64,000 nucleotides of DNA from Salminus brasiliensis. Its lineage: Eukaryota; Chordata; Actinopteri; Characiformes; Bryconidae. The DNA lies in NCBI RefSeq assembly GCF_030463535.1, contig NC_132879.1:47372094-47436093 (forward strand). The letters are read 5' to 3'. Positions 1 through 13,238 of this stretch are shown here, piece by piece. The notes beneath the pieces were generated by a model that had not been told where the DNA came from, ran no database searches, and saw nothing but the letters and a program-made list of their open reading frames with translations. Each line of letters opens with the position of its first letter. Positions within the stretch are counted from its first letter, which is position 1. The position numbers and the translations under genes are program-made.

Positions 1-606
1 TGCTTTGCTGGCTGTTAGGTCAGCTCCTATACTTGCTAGACTGAATCACAACTTTTCGTTTTCTTGCTCAGCAAGCAGTAGGCCGTGCCAAATGAATACG
101 CCTTCACACTGCTTTTGTTTGGTGCAGTCGGCCTCTCTGTCCTTAAAAAGGCCAGAAAGAGAGTCATATGTTTATTTCCCGCTGAGACGCCACGGCGGAG
201 ATGAGGCGCTTCTCCAGAGAGGGAAAAAGAGAGGGAGAGATTTGAACTGGAATGGATATTTGCAAGCCAGAGATAGAGGCGCAGTGAAGAATGCCAACGG
301 GAAGGAAGGGCTGTAAGACTCCTCCAAAGCAGTTCCACATGTGTGCAGGGACACGAGGGACTCTGAGACTGCTAAAGGTGCACAATGGGCATGATACATC
401 ATGATGCGGCTGAGTCAGGCTGATGATGGATTGGTAGTAGTTTAGATACATGGCAGTTAATAAAGTCAACCACCAGTTATCAAGGTGAAGCACCTAATTA
501 TGATCAGACGGGGCCCGTTCGTAGAAAGTGGGCATGACTGCTTGATTACAGTGGAATAATGATTGAATTGACTTGAATGACTGATATTGTTGCTCTCTCC
601 TTACAG
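1..606. other. 5' flank or first intron of glt8d2
   Basis: No coding exon or recognisable repeat is evident. The stretch ends in a splice acceptor (ctccttacag) used by the first coding exon of glt8d2, so at least its right end is intronic and the promoter is probably further left or outside the window. Short open frames on both strands show no splice context or family resemblance. Confidence 0.5.
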
Positions 607-623
607 ATGTATGAGACTGAACC

Positions 624-3600
624 ATGGCCCTATTGAAGAAAAGTAAGTAGTGTTTGATGGACTCGTCTTGTTTTGCTGAGTGTGTGCTCATTCTTCTTGT
701 GTGTGCTGTGTGTCCCCTGTGTAATAACCCAAGGGTCTTTGAGGCATTTTGTCTCTCTGGAATGGTAACATTCTTTTTCTTTTGTTTGTGCACATACATT
801 GGGATATCTGGGGAATCTACCACCCCAGAAACCGTGAAAAAGCTGTCTCTTTGAAATTTTACCAACATCTGAGAAGCTCTGTCAGGTCGTGAAAATGTTT
901 TTCGGCCGCCAAAAAAAACAAAGCAAAGCAAACTGCATATTTTCTGATTTGTGTAGCTGGAAACATAAAAAGGCTAGAAAGGCAGGGGCAGCAGATTACA
1001 GCTGAGAGATAAAGAAATAAATACATTGATGAATGTATATAATATTGTCTTAGTAAGTCAAGTCTGGCAACTAAAATCATAAATCAAGTCTGTTTTAAAA
1101 AAGAGAATAGCTTTATTTACATGGAAACCAGCGAATGAGTGAGCAGGGGAGAGGAAAAGATGTGAACTCAAGGTGAAGTAAATGCTCACTAGCCAGTGCA
1201 AACAGGAACAAATGAGAATACACTAGAAGTCTAAGAATTTGTGTAGCAGAGAGGAGTAATGTAAAGGGTGGGGGTGGGAGGTGGTTGCTCCTTGTTGTAT
1301 TTTGACCAAAGCATATCACAGACACTTCATTAAGACCTCAGGGGTGTAACAGATGATCTTTAATGTATGTTAATTAATGGTGTGCACATATTTTTATGCG
1401 ATTTCCAGGGTTGCATTTTATTTATTATTAAAAAATGAACAGATTATTTATGGAAAATAAAGAGCTTCATTAAAAGTAAGAGCCTGTTGGACCCTTTCTG
1501 TCCTCTGTCCATCTCTCCATATACCATATTCCAGATGCCCAGATGAAGTAAAAATAATAAAAACAGGGAAATTGAATTATTAGAGTTATTAGTTGTTATG
1601 TTAATGTCATAAAATATATTTCCATTTCAAAAGTGTTAAAATAAACAAAAACTATAAAGGTTTTGATACAACAATGCACTTTTAGATTGCAGGTCCGCAG
1701 GATAACGTTCTAAAGCAGAGAGCCAGTTAACACTGGCGACGGATGAGTTCACCCAATCTCTCCCGGTTTTTCTGAATCACGGACTCCGACCCAAGCCAAA
1801 AGGGTTTACGGAGTCTGGCGAGGGTTTACTCGATGCATGAAATTTGAGACGATAGGAGTTGCAGTTTTGAGGCCTGCTCAAAGACAGCTGCCATGCTTCA
1901 AGAGCCGACACTGGGTAGATAAAACTCCCACCACGGTATTGCGCTCTCCTCCTGGTCTGGAATGCGTGCAGGGTTTGTGTGTATGTGTCTGCATGTGTGT
2001 GTCGGCATCTGTGTTAAGTGATTGTGCCAGTCTTGGCAGCTGTAGTCGAAAACAAAGCAGAGAGAAAGGAGGTTAGATGCATTTCAGGAAGTTCTCAGAT
2101 TCACACACACGCATTATGTTATACCTTTGAGATTAGTTTCTCTGGCCTCTTGTTTGAGAATCACTGCCCTGAGCTGTACTGTCTAAACCTAAATGGTAAA
2201 TGTTAGTCAGTATTACAAATATTTATCTGTGGACTAAGCAAATGGGGTCATTGGTGGAGAGCGGGCTGGATGGGTGGGTATACTGTGCCTTCGTAAGAAC
2301 CCCTACCCCAACACGGTTACTGCATCCATACACTGGCAACATACACTATTACCCTATATACTTTATAACCAAAGGGCAATCAGTGTAAGCTCAATACAGT
2401 ATAATATAAGCCCTTATCATGCATTGAGAGATATTAAGTGCATTTATTAAAATGAAAGTCTGAAAGCTGAAATCTTCTCAAATTATTGAAAAGATTCTTA
2501 CACAGAAAAGGATGTGCTGGTTATATGTCTTGGGATTAGACGGATGTGACTTCTTTATTCCCAGTCATAAAGGTCAAAACAGACCTATCGCTCACAGATT
2601 GCACAGGCACCAATGCATCTCTGGATACACTAAGATGAGGGGAACCTCCTGGGCTTATTGGGCCTTCAGGAAAGGCCTGATACAGTTTGTACGTATGGAA
2701 CACAGCAGCTCTGTGAATCACTGTAAAACTGTTAATGTTAATGCCTGCTCTCAGCAATAAATAAAACATTTGCAATGTATTTCACAAGCTTTAACTCATC
2801 TGTGTGTAATCTAGCATAGCCAAGGGAAAGTTGCAGTGCGCTGCCGTTAGTTAGGACTAAAATACTACTGGAATCCCACAGGATGATTAGCAGAAAATAG
2901 TGTTATCACAGAGGTGTTTTCTCCCTGATTTATCGACTGGGTTTTGACATTTATGGTCCGGACTGAACACCTGGGTCTAATAGTCACAGCTCACCCCTGG
3001 TTAATCAGTCTCCTTAGAAGTGTGTATATATACACTGTATACCTGCGGCACACACCATTACACTGCTGGCTCAGAGGCAAGAGCACCTGCGCGGGAGATT
3101 GATGACTCTGTTTAAACATAGAGCATTGGCTGTGTTCACTAAAGGCAGAGAAACAGTTTAACTTGGTTGAATTAGTCATGCTCCCAGAAGACGTCTGATA
3201 GGAGAAGCAGATGTTTATTTTTCGTGTAGCAGGTGATTCTGACTGCCAGATTTGTTCTTTTCACACCCCTGGCACACATTTGCCACAGTTCACTCTGCAG
3301 CAAATGCAGATATAGTTTATATACTATAGAGTATATACTGTTGTTTGACATTAGGAATAAAAACTTATTTTATACACTACATGGACAAATGTTTTGGGAC
3401 GCCTGCTCTTTCATTGTTTCTTTTGAAATCAAGGGTATTAAAAAAGAGTTATGGAACAAGAAAGAGTGATTAAATAAAGAAAACTTTCTATATTTGAAGA
3501 AAGAATAGTGCAGAAATTTATGAAAGGAACACCTTTAGAACTGTTAAGCACAAGGGTGGATCGATCATGCATTGAGCTTGTGTGGCAGCCAGTGGCACGG

Positions 3601-6600
3601 GCAACATTTCATGGTAGATGGAAAAGTGGACTTAAATACCAGCAGATTCTGAATGGCGCACATTACACTGTCTGTCAAATAAAGCTGAAGATGAAAAGCG
3701 GATGACTTACACAGCAGGATAATGATCCTTAATACACCTCAAAATCCACAATGAACTACACCACAAGAGGTGCACACCTCTTTTAAGTGGCCGTCATAGT
3801 ATCAAAATCCAGACTTCATCAGAAATATACTGTGGATAGACCGGTGCAGCAACACAGCCCAAGAATCTCACAGAGCTAGAAGCCTTTTACAAGAAGAACA
3901 GATCAAAATCCCCCGAACAAGAACTTAAAGACTCTTTGCTGCCTACAAAAGCTGTGTTTACAAGGGTATTACTAAGTACTGACCACCTAGGGTGCCCATA
4001 ATTTAGCTTCGGGTCATTCTGCTGTTTTGAAGTGGTGAAAACAAAAAGAAAATATTTGTCATCTTTAACATTATGGCTTTTGGAAATCCAGTCATAAATT
4101 ATATGCGTGATTTAAAGTAATTCATGTAAGGTACCACTATTAAAAGACTAAATGCTATTCAGGAAAAGGGAAACTCCTAAACTAAAGTTTACTGGTCAAA
4201 TAGACATGAACCACATACTGCTCATATTACAGGAAACACTCTCCCCAGTTGTGTCTGCCCTATATATGTTTAAATCCCCTAAGAGCTGCAGTGGTTTCCC
4301 CATTATGACAACCCTGTTATGCTGACCCCTGGCCAGGCCTCGCTTTTGTAGAACCAGTTGTACAGTGACCTCTTGTGGTTCTGGGCTAGAACATTCAAGA
4401 GTGTCCAGTCCTGTCCATAAACAGAGGGTTTGGTTGCAGATTTTGTGATCAGTTGTTTGTAGACTAAAATGACTAGATTAAACAAGTAGATGCAGGCATG
4501 ATTGTGATTGGTTGGGTTGAAAACCTGCAGCCACACTGGACCTTAGTGGGTAAATTGGGGAAACCCAACATAGTCTATGGACTGCTTTGCTGGGACTATA
4601 GTGATCTGAGCAAGCCACACGTCTAACACTGCAATTCCTTTCATTCCTGCTTTCTATGTTACAGTTAATCGAGTGCTGCTCATGTTGCTGATCCTGATGA
4701 CCTTGGCTGTCCTTTACAGCAAGATGTTTAAAGCACGTCTACCAGCAAACCACTCAGGTACCTGTACAGCATTTCAGGAAACTCTACAGTGGACTTGTTG
4801 ATGTGCTTTCTGGCACTGTATGACATGCTGTTCTATAAACATGGACTTTTCAGACTTCAGAACCTACTGTTTTACTGTCTGAAACCACAGTCAGAAACCA
4901 CTTCACTGGAGATTACTTGGAGCGTGCAGTTGACACACTGCTAATTCATTGATTGGCTGTAAACTTCTGTTACTTGTTCCCTACATTAGCCACACTGTTG
5001 TGGTACAAACTAAACTGTTCAAGAACCCTAAACATGTCTTGGTCGACTGACTAAATTCAGGGTAAGGAGACAATCATGTATGAACTGTATAGTATTTTTT
5101 CTGCATATATGTCATTTTGCAACTACAGGCACTTTTGACTGTCTAATAATAGCAAAAAACTATAATAATTTTTATTATACACATAAAATTATTTTTTGTG
5201 TATAATATAAATTATACATAAATTATTTAGCATAATATTTATTTGAATTTTCAAAAGTGGTACTGTAATAGGTATGTTAAAGGCATACTCCAGCATTTTC
5301 AACTCAGTTCTCTATTTCTCAGTTTTCTATCTGTTTGTACAGTTTATATAATAATTGTTCACCCTGCCTTTGAGAATAAATTGCAAATAGCATGTTATTC
5401 AAAAAGTTATTCATGAACTCTGGGGTAACTGTGCAATAAATTAGCTCAAACCATACTCTATCCCACCTGATCCATCTAATTACTGCCTTCCATCTAATTT
5501 TTAAGTAATTATTAAGGCTGAATGAGGTTAGATTTAGGATGCTGGCTCTACAGAGTGGGTGAGCGCTGCTTTAGGTCATTTGGTCAGTTAAACAAGGGAC
5601 AACAATACAAGGAGGCAGAGACACACAGAGGTCAGTCTGAATTAAATGAAGATCCATGTTGTTTCTAATGCTCTTTTGCCAATGTGCTGCAGGTCTTGAG
5701 CATCAAGCCCTAAAGCATGTTGTTGAGGGTGGGACTGAATCTGAGGTGGAGACGGACATCCCCGTGCTCATCTGTGCGTCTGAGGAACGTGTCGGAGCAG
5801 CCATGGCAACAATCAATAGTGTCTACAGCAACACTCAGGCTAGCGTGTTCTTCTACATAGTGACCCTGCGAGATGCCATCAGACTGATAAGGTGCAGTAC
5901 ACTCACAGCTAACCTTGAATTTGGACAGTTATTACATCAAGACCACACACATGATTATGAATGGGTCAGACATTTTTTTCCTCTGTCCGACCAGACAGCT
6001 TATCTGAATGAAGTGACGTAGGGGTAGTTGTTACAGATTGTGTGACACTGTCCAGCCACAGTAATTGAAAAGACTGGGCAAATGAATGGCTTAGAGAGAT
6101 GAGACATTTTAACAAGGTCCAGTTTTGTTCTCACAAGATAATCTATGTTAAATTGGACTGAAAATAAAAGAATGAAAAAAAATGTCCAGTGGACTAAAGG
6201 CGCTGCCACTATGTTCAGAGGATTGCTGGATCGTTTCCTGGGTCATGCTAATGGTCATCAGCAGCCGGAGTCAGAGAGAGAGCACAATTGGCCTTGCTTT
6301 CTCAGAAGTGGGTTGATGGCACTTCCTCCTCACATCACTCCTGTTGTGATGTTGGTCAGCACAGGCTTCTGTGGGAGCTGGGGAGCCATGCTTTCTTCTA
6401 AGCATGCTGGATGCCTGGCAGTGCTGCATTAGCAGCAGTTCCATAAGAGGCTCTGGCTGCCTTCACAGGTGTCAGATGAGACGTGCTAGTCTTCAGCCTA
6501 GTTGTGAGGGCAGGGAAAGTTCACATGAACCAGAATTGGGTAATTGTGGTTGGTGTGGCGCAACAGATAACACCACCACCTGCCATTGAGTTACAACAAC

Positions 6601-9600
6601 ACCATGTGGGAGACCAGGGTTCGATTCCCGGTCTGGGTGACTATGCTGTGCTACACCAATAAGAGTCCTTGGGCAAGACTCCTAACACTACATTGGCCCA
6701 CCTCTGCAATACGAGTAACCTTGTAAGTCGCTCTGGATAAGAGCGTCTGCTAAATGCCATAAATGTAATGTAATGTAATTGGCCTTCCAAACCGGGTAAA
6801 TGTGGCAAAATTAGAAAAAAATATATATAATTATATCAGACCATCTCTACATCTGCTGCAAACATGCCTACTCACCTCCTCCTCCTAATGAAAAAATAAA
6901 GATGTTTGAGCGATGACATAAAAGAACCATTTTTGACTCGCCCCAACTTTTCCCTAACTCTGGAATGGAATGATGGAGAGACATGATTTTAGAGAACACA
7001 GTTCCTCTGATCCACAGCTCAATGCTGTGGGGGCTTTATACCACTCTAGCCTACACCTGGCATTAGGCATGATGCCAGTAGGTTTATGCTTATCTTCTGC
7101 TTCAGAGAGTTCTTTTCTATTGGCAGTACACCTCTGTGTGGGTGTGTATTTGCACATCTTTGTCAGTAATGGGTGCAACCCTAAGGAACTTAATGCATTT
7201 ATTAGAATAGCTGTCCACAAACATTTGGACATAGTGTATAACACCGTACCTTTTTTTATCATAAACTTATTTTCACTAAGAGCTGTTATAGAATGTAATT
7301 TAAGCAAGTATGCCAACACGTCTGCACAGGCCTATGTATCTCAGAAGCTAATGATGCAAATCTAGAGCTTCGTACACTGTCTTGAAATTATTTCCTGAAA
7401 CTATTAAGCAAATTCGAGAACTTGTTGTTGGGAATGTTTTCTGATCATTCGAGATGCCTGCTGTTCCTTGTCCTCATGTCTTCCTGGTGGTTTTAAGCAG
7501 GCCGTACATTGAGAAAACCAAGCTGAAAGAGATCAGGTATAAGATTCTGGAGTTCAATCCCATGGTACTGAAAGGCAAGGTGAAACCGGATTCATCCAGA
7601 CCAGACCTGCTTCATCCTGTAAGCACTGCTCCACTACAAACTAAATAACAGCCTGTATTCCCTTTGTCATGCCCTGCCTTTATTCCCTTGCTGCATCTCT
7701 GTCTTATTTCTGTTGCAGCTGAACTTTGTAAGATTCTATTTGCCGCTGCTCGACATCAGCGATCACAGGAGAATCGTTTACCTGGATGATGATGTCATTG
7801 TGCAGGGTATGTCTCTCCCTATCAACACACTCACCCAGAAAGTCATTTACTGGCATCACTTTTGATGCCTCTGGTGACAACAACTAAGGCAATGAATGTA
7901 TGTTACAAACTGGAACCCACAGGAGACATCCAGGAGCTGTATAATATCAAGCTGGAGCCAGGCCATGCGGCTGCATTTGCATCAGATTGTGACCTGCCGT
8001 CCACTCATGAGATGGTGCGCAGTGTAGGCATGCAAGTGAGTAAAGTTACAATTTGAAGAGGTAATGGATGCTTCAACCCCACCAATTAGGATTGTGCCAT
8101 AAGCAGGTCTCTTCAAGGCAGGGCTTCCCAAGGTCAGTCTTAGGATCTTGCACAAGAGTGGCTGATTAAATAACTGCATGACGGAAATTCCTCAAAAACT
8201 TCATAGTGAGTGTATGTTCTTCACCATCAATGGTGCTGTGAGACAGATTTGAGTGTGGGCTGCTGGGATAATGAGTCAGACGCTGGCTTCAGTTTTGCTA
8301 CAGAGGGACCCTGAGATTGAAAGAGCCAAACATCTCTCTTCTTTCTTTCAGACAACCTACATGGGTTTTCTGGACTACCGGAAGCAGAAGGTCAGGGACC
8401 TGGGCATAAACCCCAGTGACTGTTCCTTTAACCCAGGGGTGTTTGTGGCTGATGTTGAGGAATGGAAAAAGCAGAAGATCACCAAGCAGCTTGAGAAATG
8501 GATGAGCATTAATTTCAAGTGAGTTCCTAATAAATGTGTTGATATATTTAAAAGGTTAAGCTGAGCTGTTTCCACTTTACTTAGGACGAACATGCTGAAA
8601 CTACTCAAACCCCAAAGGAAGAAACACACAGCTAACAAAATCCCCTTAGAATTAGAAGTACACTTTACAGCTATAGCACAGCGGTACAATGGAATTCAAC
8701 TTCCACATTTAACCCATCCATGATAGTAAACACACACACACATCCAGATTACACACATCCAGATGGACAGCCTCCGCAGCACCTGGGGAGCAACTGGGGG
8801 TCAGATGTCTTGCTTGAGGGCACCTCAGCTGTGAATGTTGAGGGAGGAGACAGCCATAATACCTTACACCGCCCACCCCCAGCTTCCTTCCGGTCCAGGG
8901 GATTGAACTGCTGACCTTCCGGTCCCAAAATTTCTGGATTCATGCCTTTCTTTTTTTAGTTGAGTCTCTTCTGTTTAAAAGTCTGACTGCTTGTGGGACA
9001 AAGCTATTGCAGAACCGTGCAGTGACAGCACAGATGATCTTCTGCCAGACGGCAGCAGTGAAAAAAGTCCATGTGAGGGATGAGTGGGGTCCTTCACAAT
9101 GCTGATGGCTTTACGGGTGCAGCGTGTGGTGTGAATGTCTGTGACAGAGAGGAGAGAGACCCCTATGATCTTCTCAGCTGTAAATGTAAATGCACAATAT
9201 TAATGCAGTGTACACTATTGTGATCGTCTGATGTAAAAACCTGCTAATTGCTGCTTGTATTTTAGGGAGAACCTGTACAGCAGTGCCATGGCAGGTGGTG
9301 TGGCCACTCCTCCAATGCTGATTGTGTTTCATGACAGATACACAACAATAGACCCAAAGTGGCACGTCAGACATCTGGGTAATGTCACGTTCCTCCAGCC
9401 TTTCTGTGCCTTAAAAATGCTGTGTTTGTGAACAGTCAATCATTCTGTCCAGATATTAATGAAACAGGCTGCACATCTGTACTGTGAATTTGAGCCATAC
9501 TGAAAAACTATGTTCTGACACCAGGACATTCTGAATGTAGCTAGGTTCAGTGCCTTAACTTGCATAATGTGTTTGTCCTGAATGATAAAATGCTATATGG

Positions 9601-11478
9601 CGGCCAGTTTCCATTAGGATGGAATCACAGATACACAACTTACAGCACTCCCACAGACAGTGGGCGTGGGGAGATAATGTAATAGTGAATGTGTTATGTT
9701 TTTGTGGAATTTTTATCATCATCAATTTGGTGCCATCTACAGGACAGAGGGGGGTAATGCACTTAAGTTTCCTTATATACTGTATCTCAAGATAATTATC
9801 AAAACGTAATTGGCAAGAGATAATTATCTTGGGACAAGAATCTCAAGAGAGGGTAATGAGGAGTGATGGAATACAATTATTTAAATTAATTAATTTGAGA
9901 TCTCAGAAACATTTGCAACAATATCCAGCTCTAGAAAAAATTAAAAGACCACTTTATTTTTGTTTTTACATTTGCATCTGTACATGTGTGACCATGTATT
10001 CCAAAGCTGAGTTACCTGAATTTGTATACTACAAAGGGCATAAAGTCACCCAACAGCAATGTGAAAGACTAGTGGAGAGCCTGCCAAGATAGTGATGGTC
10101 TCAATGGGTTCAAACATTAGTTCTGTGTTGCGTAAACTTGAATAATAACATTTTTGCATTATAATTATTTTAATAATTTCTTTGCATTATAATGATTTAA
10201 AAAAATTCTTTGCATTATTTGATCAGTTGCCATTTCTGCAAATAAATGCTGTAAATAGCAATATTTTTATTTGGAATTTAGGGGAAATGTTGTCCATGGT
10301 TTATGAAATACAACCCAAATGTTAATTTCCCTAAACACACTTCCTATACATAGCAAAACTATAGAAACTGATAATGCAGGGTGGTCTCTTAATTATATAT
10401 ATATATACAAACCGGATTCCAAAAAAGTTGGGACACTAAACAAATTGTGAATAAAAACTGAATGCAATGATGTGGAGATGACAAATGTCAATGTCTTATT
10501 CGTAATAGAACATAGATGACAGATCAAAAGTTTAATCTGAGTAAATGTAACATTTTAAAGAAGAAATATGTTGATTCAAAATTTCATGGCTATTCATGTC
10601 TAATACAGGCCTCTAACTGTTCAATCGTCTTGGGCCTTCTTTGTCGCACCTTCCTCTTTATGATGCGCCAAATGTTCTCTATAGGTGAAAGATCTGGACT
10701 GCAGGCTGGCCATTTCAGCACCCGGATCCTTCTCCTGCGTAGCCATGATGTTGTGATTGCTGCAGGATGTGGTCTGGCATTATCTTGTTGAAAAATGCAG
10801 GGTTTTCCCTGAAAGAGATGACGTCTAGTTGGGAGCATATGTTGTTCTAGAACCTGAACAGAGAGACACTGACACTCTGAGAAGCTCTTTTTATACCCAA
10901 TCATGTTGTCAATTGACCTAATTAGTGTTAATTGGTCTTCCAGCTGTTCGTTATATGCTAAATTTCCTTTTTTCAGCCACTTATTGCTACTTGTCCCAAC
11001 ATTTACTCAGATTAAACTTTTGATCTGTCATCTATGTTCTATTACGAATAAAATATTGACATTTGCCATCTCCACATCATTGCATTCAGTTTTTATTCAC
11101 AATTTGTTTAGTGTCCCAACTTTTTTGGAATCCGGTTTGTGTATATATATATATATATATATACACACACATATATTTGGGGGCTTCATATGCACAGTAT
11201 ACCATCCATCTTGTTAATACTTTGTTCAGTTTTTATGTCTAGATCAGTGTTCTGAAAACAGCTTTTTCATATTACACATCATTCTGTTCCTCTGCTTCCT
11301 GTTAGGATGGAGTCCTGATGCCCGCTATGATGAGTCTTTCCTCCAGGAGGCACACCTGCTTCACTGGAACGGCCATTTTAAGCCCTGGCACTATCCCTGT
11401 GTGCACCTTGACCTATGGGAGAAATGGTTTATCCCTGACCCCTCTGGGAAGTTCTCGCTGGTGCGGCCTGAAATGTGA
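624..11478 (+). CDS. glt8d2: Glycosyltransferase 8 domain-containing protein 2 (nine coding exons)
   Basis: Coding exons: 624-642, 4665-4757, 5693-5891, 7501-7618, 7719-7806, 7923-8035, 8352-8518, 9266-9378, 11306-11478. All junctions are GT-AG and the phases sum to 360 aa plus stop; human GLT8D2 is about 349 aa. The start MALLKKINRV matches the GLT8D2 N-terminus rather than GLT8D1. Residues 10-25 form a type II signal anchor, followed by a possible N-glycosylation site NHS (35-37). The GT8 fold is visible: the VYLDDDVIVQ metal-binding DXD motif (D166-D168), GHAAAF, SFNPGV and the C-terminal HWNGHFKPW motif that completes the metal/nucleotide site. By family it should be a Golgi retaining glycosyltransferase; its acceptor is not established. 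An acceptor at 606 shows there is a further 5' exon upstream, possibly outside the window. Introns carry Tc1 remnants and SINEs. It converges on hsp90b1, as in human. Confidence 0.95.
3490..4030 (+). mobile_element. Degraded Tc1-like transposon remnant in glt8d2 intron
   Basis: The + strand still reads like the 3' half of a fish Tc1-like transposase gene: the phrases corresponding to 'dying-dog' text such as cacagcaggataatgatcc, caagaatctcacagagctag and gggtgcccataatttagc are in the order found in intact relatives. The frame is destroyed by indels and stops. No matching inverted repeat was found. It sits in the 4 kb first coding intron of glt8d2. Confidence 0.6.
6205..6435 (+). repeat. SINE-like repeat family B, copy 1
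   Basis: Shares an ordered set of words (catcagcagc, then gagagcacaatt, then ggcacaggcttctgt-like text, then a 'gatgttgcact..agcagca' region) with copies near 29.7, 59.5 and 62 kb. It lies in glt8d2 intron 3. The four copies differ at many positions, suggesting an old family. Confidence 0.5.
6546..6779 (+). repeat. tRNA-derived SINE with a LINE-like tail
   Basis: A tRNA-like head carries a good polymerase III B box (GGTTCGATTCC, 6618-6628) about 60 bases after an A-box-like stretch (tggcgcaacagataac). It is followed by an unrelated body and the tail gctctggataagagcgtctg, ending in short (TGTAA) repeats. The tail recurs reverse-complemented at 57496-57526, meaning it is borrowed from another mobile element. 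Intronic in glt8d2. Confidence 0.75.
6950..7245 (+). mobile_element. MITE family A copy, left end truncated
   Basis: Member of the Tc1/mariner-type miniature element found at least 11 times here. Internal landmarks are present in order (gagaacacagttcc, ccacagctcaatgctg, ggcattaggcatgatgcc, ttctattggcagtac), and the right terminal repeat ends in cacaaacatttggacatagt. Lies in glt8d2 intron 3. Confidence 0.75.
8653..9180. repeat. Interspersed repeat fragments between glt8d2 exons 7 and 8
   Basis: The part 8653-8935 resembles the 3' region of a common fish retroposon: an (ACAC) tract, then caactgggggtcagatgtct, then a B-box-like GGATTGAACTG. The part 8975-9180 (ctgcttgtgggacaaagct to gatcttctcagctg) reads like a second fish repeat often found next to it. 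I cannot name either family. Confidence 0.5.
9931..10398. mobile_element. A/T-rich mariner-type MITE
   Basis: The left end reads ctagaaaaaattaaaagacc and the right end ggtggtctcttaattat. These are imperfect inverted repeats of the 'aaattaagagaccac' type known from non-autonomous fish mariners. No coding capacity. Directly abuts the next Tc1 element. Confidence 0.6.
10407..11140 (-). mobile_element. Internally deleted Tc1-like element with long inverted repeats
   Basis: Terminal inverted repeats of roughly 110-130 bp run inward from acaaaccggattcc (10407) and ggaatccggtttgt (ending 11140). The minus strand keeps about 104 codons from the C-terminal half of a Tc1 transposase (10904-10590), with the second catalytic Asp in QQDNARPH and the Glu in SPIENIWRI. 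The DNA-binding N-terminus and first Asp are missing. It is therefore a dead deletion derivative. (TA)n tracts flank both ends, consistent with TA target preference. Confidence 0.85.
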
Positions 11479-11627
11479 AAGGGGACAGAGGCTTCTTCTG
11501 AGACTGAAGCTTGGTCCAGTGTTGTGTGGAGAGGTGGAGAAGTGTCTTCTGGATTATGTACTGTCCCTGCTGAAAAAGAAAACTAAGAATACTCTGTGCT
11601 GTGAAGCGAATTGTTTGCTGGTCTGAA

Positions 11628-12040
11628 CAGCATGACCAGCATGACCCGATCTGGTCATCCTGGTTGATTAGTGTGTTCTAGCTGGTGGGCCAGCATGGTG
11701 TATTATGTCCTGCTGGTAGACCAGCTAAACCATCAAACTCATCCAATAAAACATCAAATCAACTGTGAGGCGTGGAGGTGGAAGTGTCCTGGTTTGGGGC
11801 TGCTTTTCTGCACTAGGGCCTGGAGAGCTTTCCAACATAGGATCCACTAGGATGAATTCTTCATTCATGTGAGACCACCTGTCAGTTTTATTGGTTTAAA
11901 TGATTATCAAATGTCCATATGTTAAAATATATTTTAAAAGACAAAGGTTTTATGGGGTGTCTAACTTTTTCACATGACTGTATCTAAGCTAATTAACCAT
12001 CTTAACCAGCTTGAAATGCCCAGACTCTGGCTACCACCAA
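11628..12040. repeat. CCAGC-rich repeat split by a Tc1 fragment
   Basis: The left part (11628-11757) and the right part (about 11980-12040) both match the CCAGC/GCTGG-rich repeat at 54.09-54.52 kb; for example, agaccagctaaaccatcaaa occurs in both places. Between them, 11760-11980 reads as a Tc1-like remnant (ctgtgaggcgtggaggtgga; end text ctaactttttcacatgactg). The simplest reading is a Tc1 insertion into an older repeat, 3' of glt8d2. Confidence 0.6.
11745..11750 (+). other. Possible poly(A) signal for glt8d2
   Basis: AATAAA lies 267 bases after the glt8d2 stop codon. It is inside the CCAGC-rich repeat, so if used, the transcript end was donated by a mobile sequence. No better AATAAA occurs earlier in the 3' flank. 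Confidence 0.35.
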
Positions 12041-12760
12041 CCCCAGACATGTCTCAGAACAACATGTTAAAACAGTCTTTGTGCCACTTATCTTTTAGCG
12101 CGTTATGGAAGTCCGTGCTAATCTTGATTCAGACCCTTAATTTAAAACCTCTGACTCCAATACAGAGACACTGCAAGGAGGCTTTCATTTGGCATAACAG
12201 AGTTAAAAGGCAGAACAGAACATTGCACCCTTTCAGTCATGAACATCTGCCAGTGACATGAAGTGTTAGCCCTTCTGACTTAGCTGATAGAGTTCAGCGA
12301 GTTCAGAGTTTGGAGATCAGCGCTCAGCACAGGATCTGAAATTCATGGACAATATGAGTAGAAATCGAATGCTTGCAAATGAAAATTTGGTGAAAGAGCA
12401 TATCGGCATATCACAGCAATAACTCTCAAACCTTTCTTTGCCATAGATCACTCTTCTAAAACCTAAAATAGGGACCAGAACCTGATCAGTCTTTCCTGCA
12501 ACTGCTTAACTAAAACTATCTGTAATAATATTCATATTCTTTAGATGGGGTCAGTTGATTCACTGGTGCATCTTGCATCAGACATCTCCACAGATTCAGC
12601 TGTGGATGTTCAATAAGGTTGCATTTGGTCCAGCAACATGTGAGGAGGGAGATGCTTGACCCTATTCTTATTCAGCAGATGTATTAGGCAGCAATTATTA
12701 AATACTTGCAGCTCTTAGAGAAGAGCTAAGACATGAGGAAAACATGCAAAGACAGTGCTG

Positions 12761-12935
12761 GGGCAGTGGTGACTGTGATTAGAGCTCTAGACTATTAATG
12801 ACAAGGTTGTGGGTTTGAAATCCGGCCCTTGAACAAGGCCCTTCACCCTCTCTGCTCCCCGGGCACTGCGGCAATGGCTGCCCACTTCTCCAGGTGCGTG
12901 TGCTTACAGCTCACTGTCCACTGTGTGTGTATGTA
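12761..12935 (+). repeat. tRNA-derived SINE, family C, copy 1
   Basis: Starts gggcagtggtgactgtgatt and contains a B-box-like stretch (ggttgtgggtttgaaatcc), then gaacaaggcccttcaccctc and tctgctcccc. The order matches a fuller copy at 63.64 kb. It runs directly into the long (TA)n tract that follows. Confidence 0.7.
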
Positions 12936-12956
12936 TGCATGTGTATATATGCATGC

Positions 12957-13079
<123 letters not shown>

Positions 13080-13232
13080 CGCATGTTTTTCATTGCACGG
13101 TTGGGATAAAAGTGAAAGCCAGAATACATCTGTGGCTGCCAAAAATGGTAAACATGGTCATCTTGACATAAGGATGTACTCTGAAAATACTCAACAGAAC
13201 AAAGCAAGACACGCAGTCCCTTTATGGAAACA

Positions 13233-13238
13233 TTTAAT
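13233..13238 (-). other. Possible poly(A) signal for hsp90b1
   Basis: TTTAAT on the + strand gives ATTAAA on the gene's strand, about 262 bases past the stop codon. A 25-base A run (T run on the transcript strand) lies between it and the stop. No AATAAA was seen in this interval. Confidence 0.4.

Noticed and set aside
6600-6640. tRNA gene suggested by a good B box
   Set aside because: The A-box region does not fold as a tRNA cloverleaf, and the unit continues into a SINE body and LINE-like tail.
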